Assembly: GCA_002426275.1 (NCBI GenBank)
Contig: DIPB01000034.1
Location: forward strand, 16,790 to 21,905
Direction of reading: 5' to 3'
Length of the DNA stretch: 5,116 bases
Source: Firmicutes bacterium UBA5499
Lineage (GTDB): Bacteria; Bacillota; DTU084
The stretch's first letter is position 1; each line of letters starts with the position of its first letter. A program made the position numbers and the translations under genes. The notes under the pieces are model-generated. The model worked only from the letters and a program-made list of their open reading frames with translations, had not been told where the DNA came from and made no database searches. Of this stretch, positions 4,957 to 5,116 are shown one piece after another.

Positions 4957-5116
4957 CTACCCCCAAGTGATTTTTCTATCCACCAGGGTCCGTTCCCTCA
5001 ATAATGATTCCCTTATGAGCATACTTTCAACTGCGTTATGTCTATTTAACGACTTCACTGCCAGCTCCTTGAGCGGCTGCTTTTTGTATCGTCTTATAGA
5101 TTTCGTTTCACCGCCG
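4957..5116 (-). CDS. Possible 3' end of an unrecognised gene running in from the right edge
   Basis: A minus-strand frame is open from the window edge to TAG at 4959-4957, giving 52 residues. The translation is rich in Lys, Arg, Glu and Leu (…KQPLKELAVKSLNRHN… ending RKITWG). The composition suits the C-terminus of a soluble, perhaps DNA- or RNA-associated protein, but no family is recognised. A 52-codon open frame can arise by chance with a probability of several percent. An AT-rich imperfect hairpin (about 4928-4945) lies just past the stop. If real, it would be convergent with copy 3. Confidence 0.3.
   Translation of the reverse strand, partial: GGETKSIRRYKKQPLKELAVKSLNRHNAVESMLIRESLLRERTLVDRKITWG

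Noticed and set aside
1..5116. CRISPR array, tRNA, rRNA or intact insertion sequence
   Set aside because: No regularly spaced direct repeats, no cloverleaf or conserved rRNA segments, and no transposase or paired terminal repeats with target duplication were seen.

Overview
The window holds a tandem array of three paralogous genes on the + strand. Each encodes a secreted, beta-strand-rich protein of about 420 residues. The proteins end in phenylalanine, with hydrophobic or aromatic residues at alternating positions before it, which is the usual C-terminal signature of outer-membrane beta-barrels. Copy 1 (1-1026) is cut at its 5' end by the window edge, copy 2 (1310-2569) starts at TTG, and copy 3 (3077-4357) starts at ATG. 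I do not recognise a named family, and no enzymatic motif is visible.

Organism (inference): barrel-type proteins with signal peptides point to a diderm cell. The very strong purine-rich Shine-Dalgarno sequences (AAGGAGG, GGAGGTGA, AAAGGGGGG) and the TTG start are Firmicutes-like. An outer-membrane-bearing Firmicutes-type lineage (Negativicutes, Halanaerobiia or Limnochordia-like) would fit both, but the window has no marker gene to decide.

Layout: copy 1 is followed by two hairpin/T-tract terminator candidates (1046-1084, 1118-1145) and an AT-rich stretch (about 1147-1236). A leader then carries a strong SD, a short upstream ORF and a small hairpin before copy 2. Copy 2 ends in a clear intrinsic terminator (2589-2624). 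The next gene-free stretch (2570-3076, 507 bases) contains a long hairpin (2659-2698), further paired segments and a second hairpin plus T6 (2858-2881) with a possible competing partner upstream. It closes with a leader resembling the one before copy 2. After copy 3 there is no convincing U-tract terminator, but there are strong hairpins (4445-4467, 4499-4526, 4626-4658). A degenerate relative of the copy 2 terminator region lies at 4558-4605. The last 160 bases hold an open minus-strand frame that may be the 3' end of a gene running in from the right.

Working together: each copy appears to have its own 3' terminator region and 5' leader, so the array looks like separately controlled paralogues rather than one simple operon. 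The proteins share a conserved framework and differ in length at a few loop-like places, as expected for barrel paralogues with diversified surface loops.
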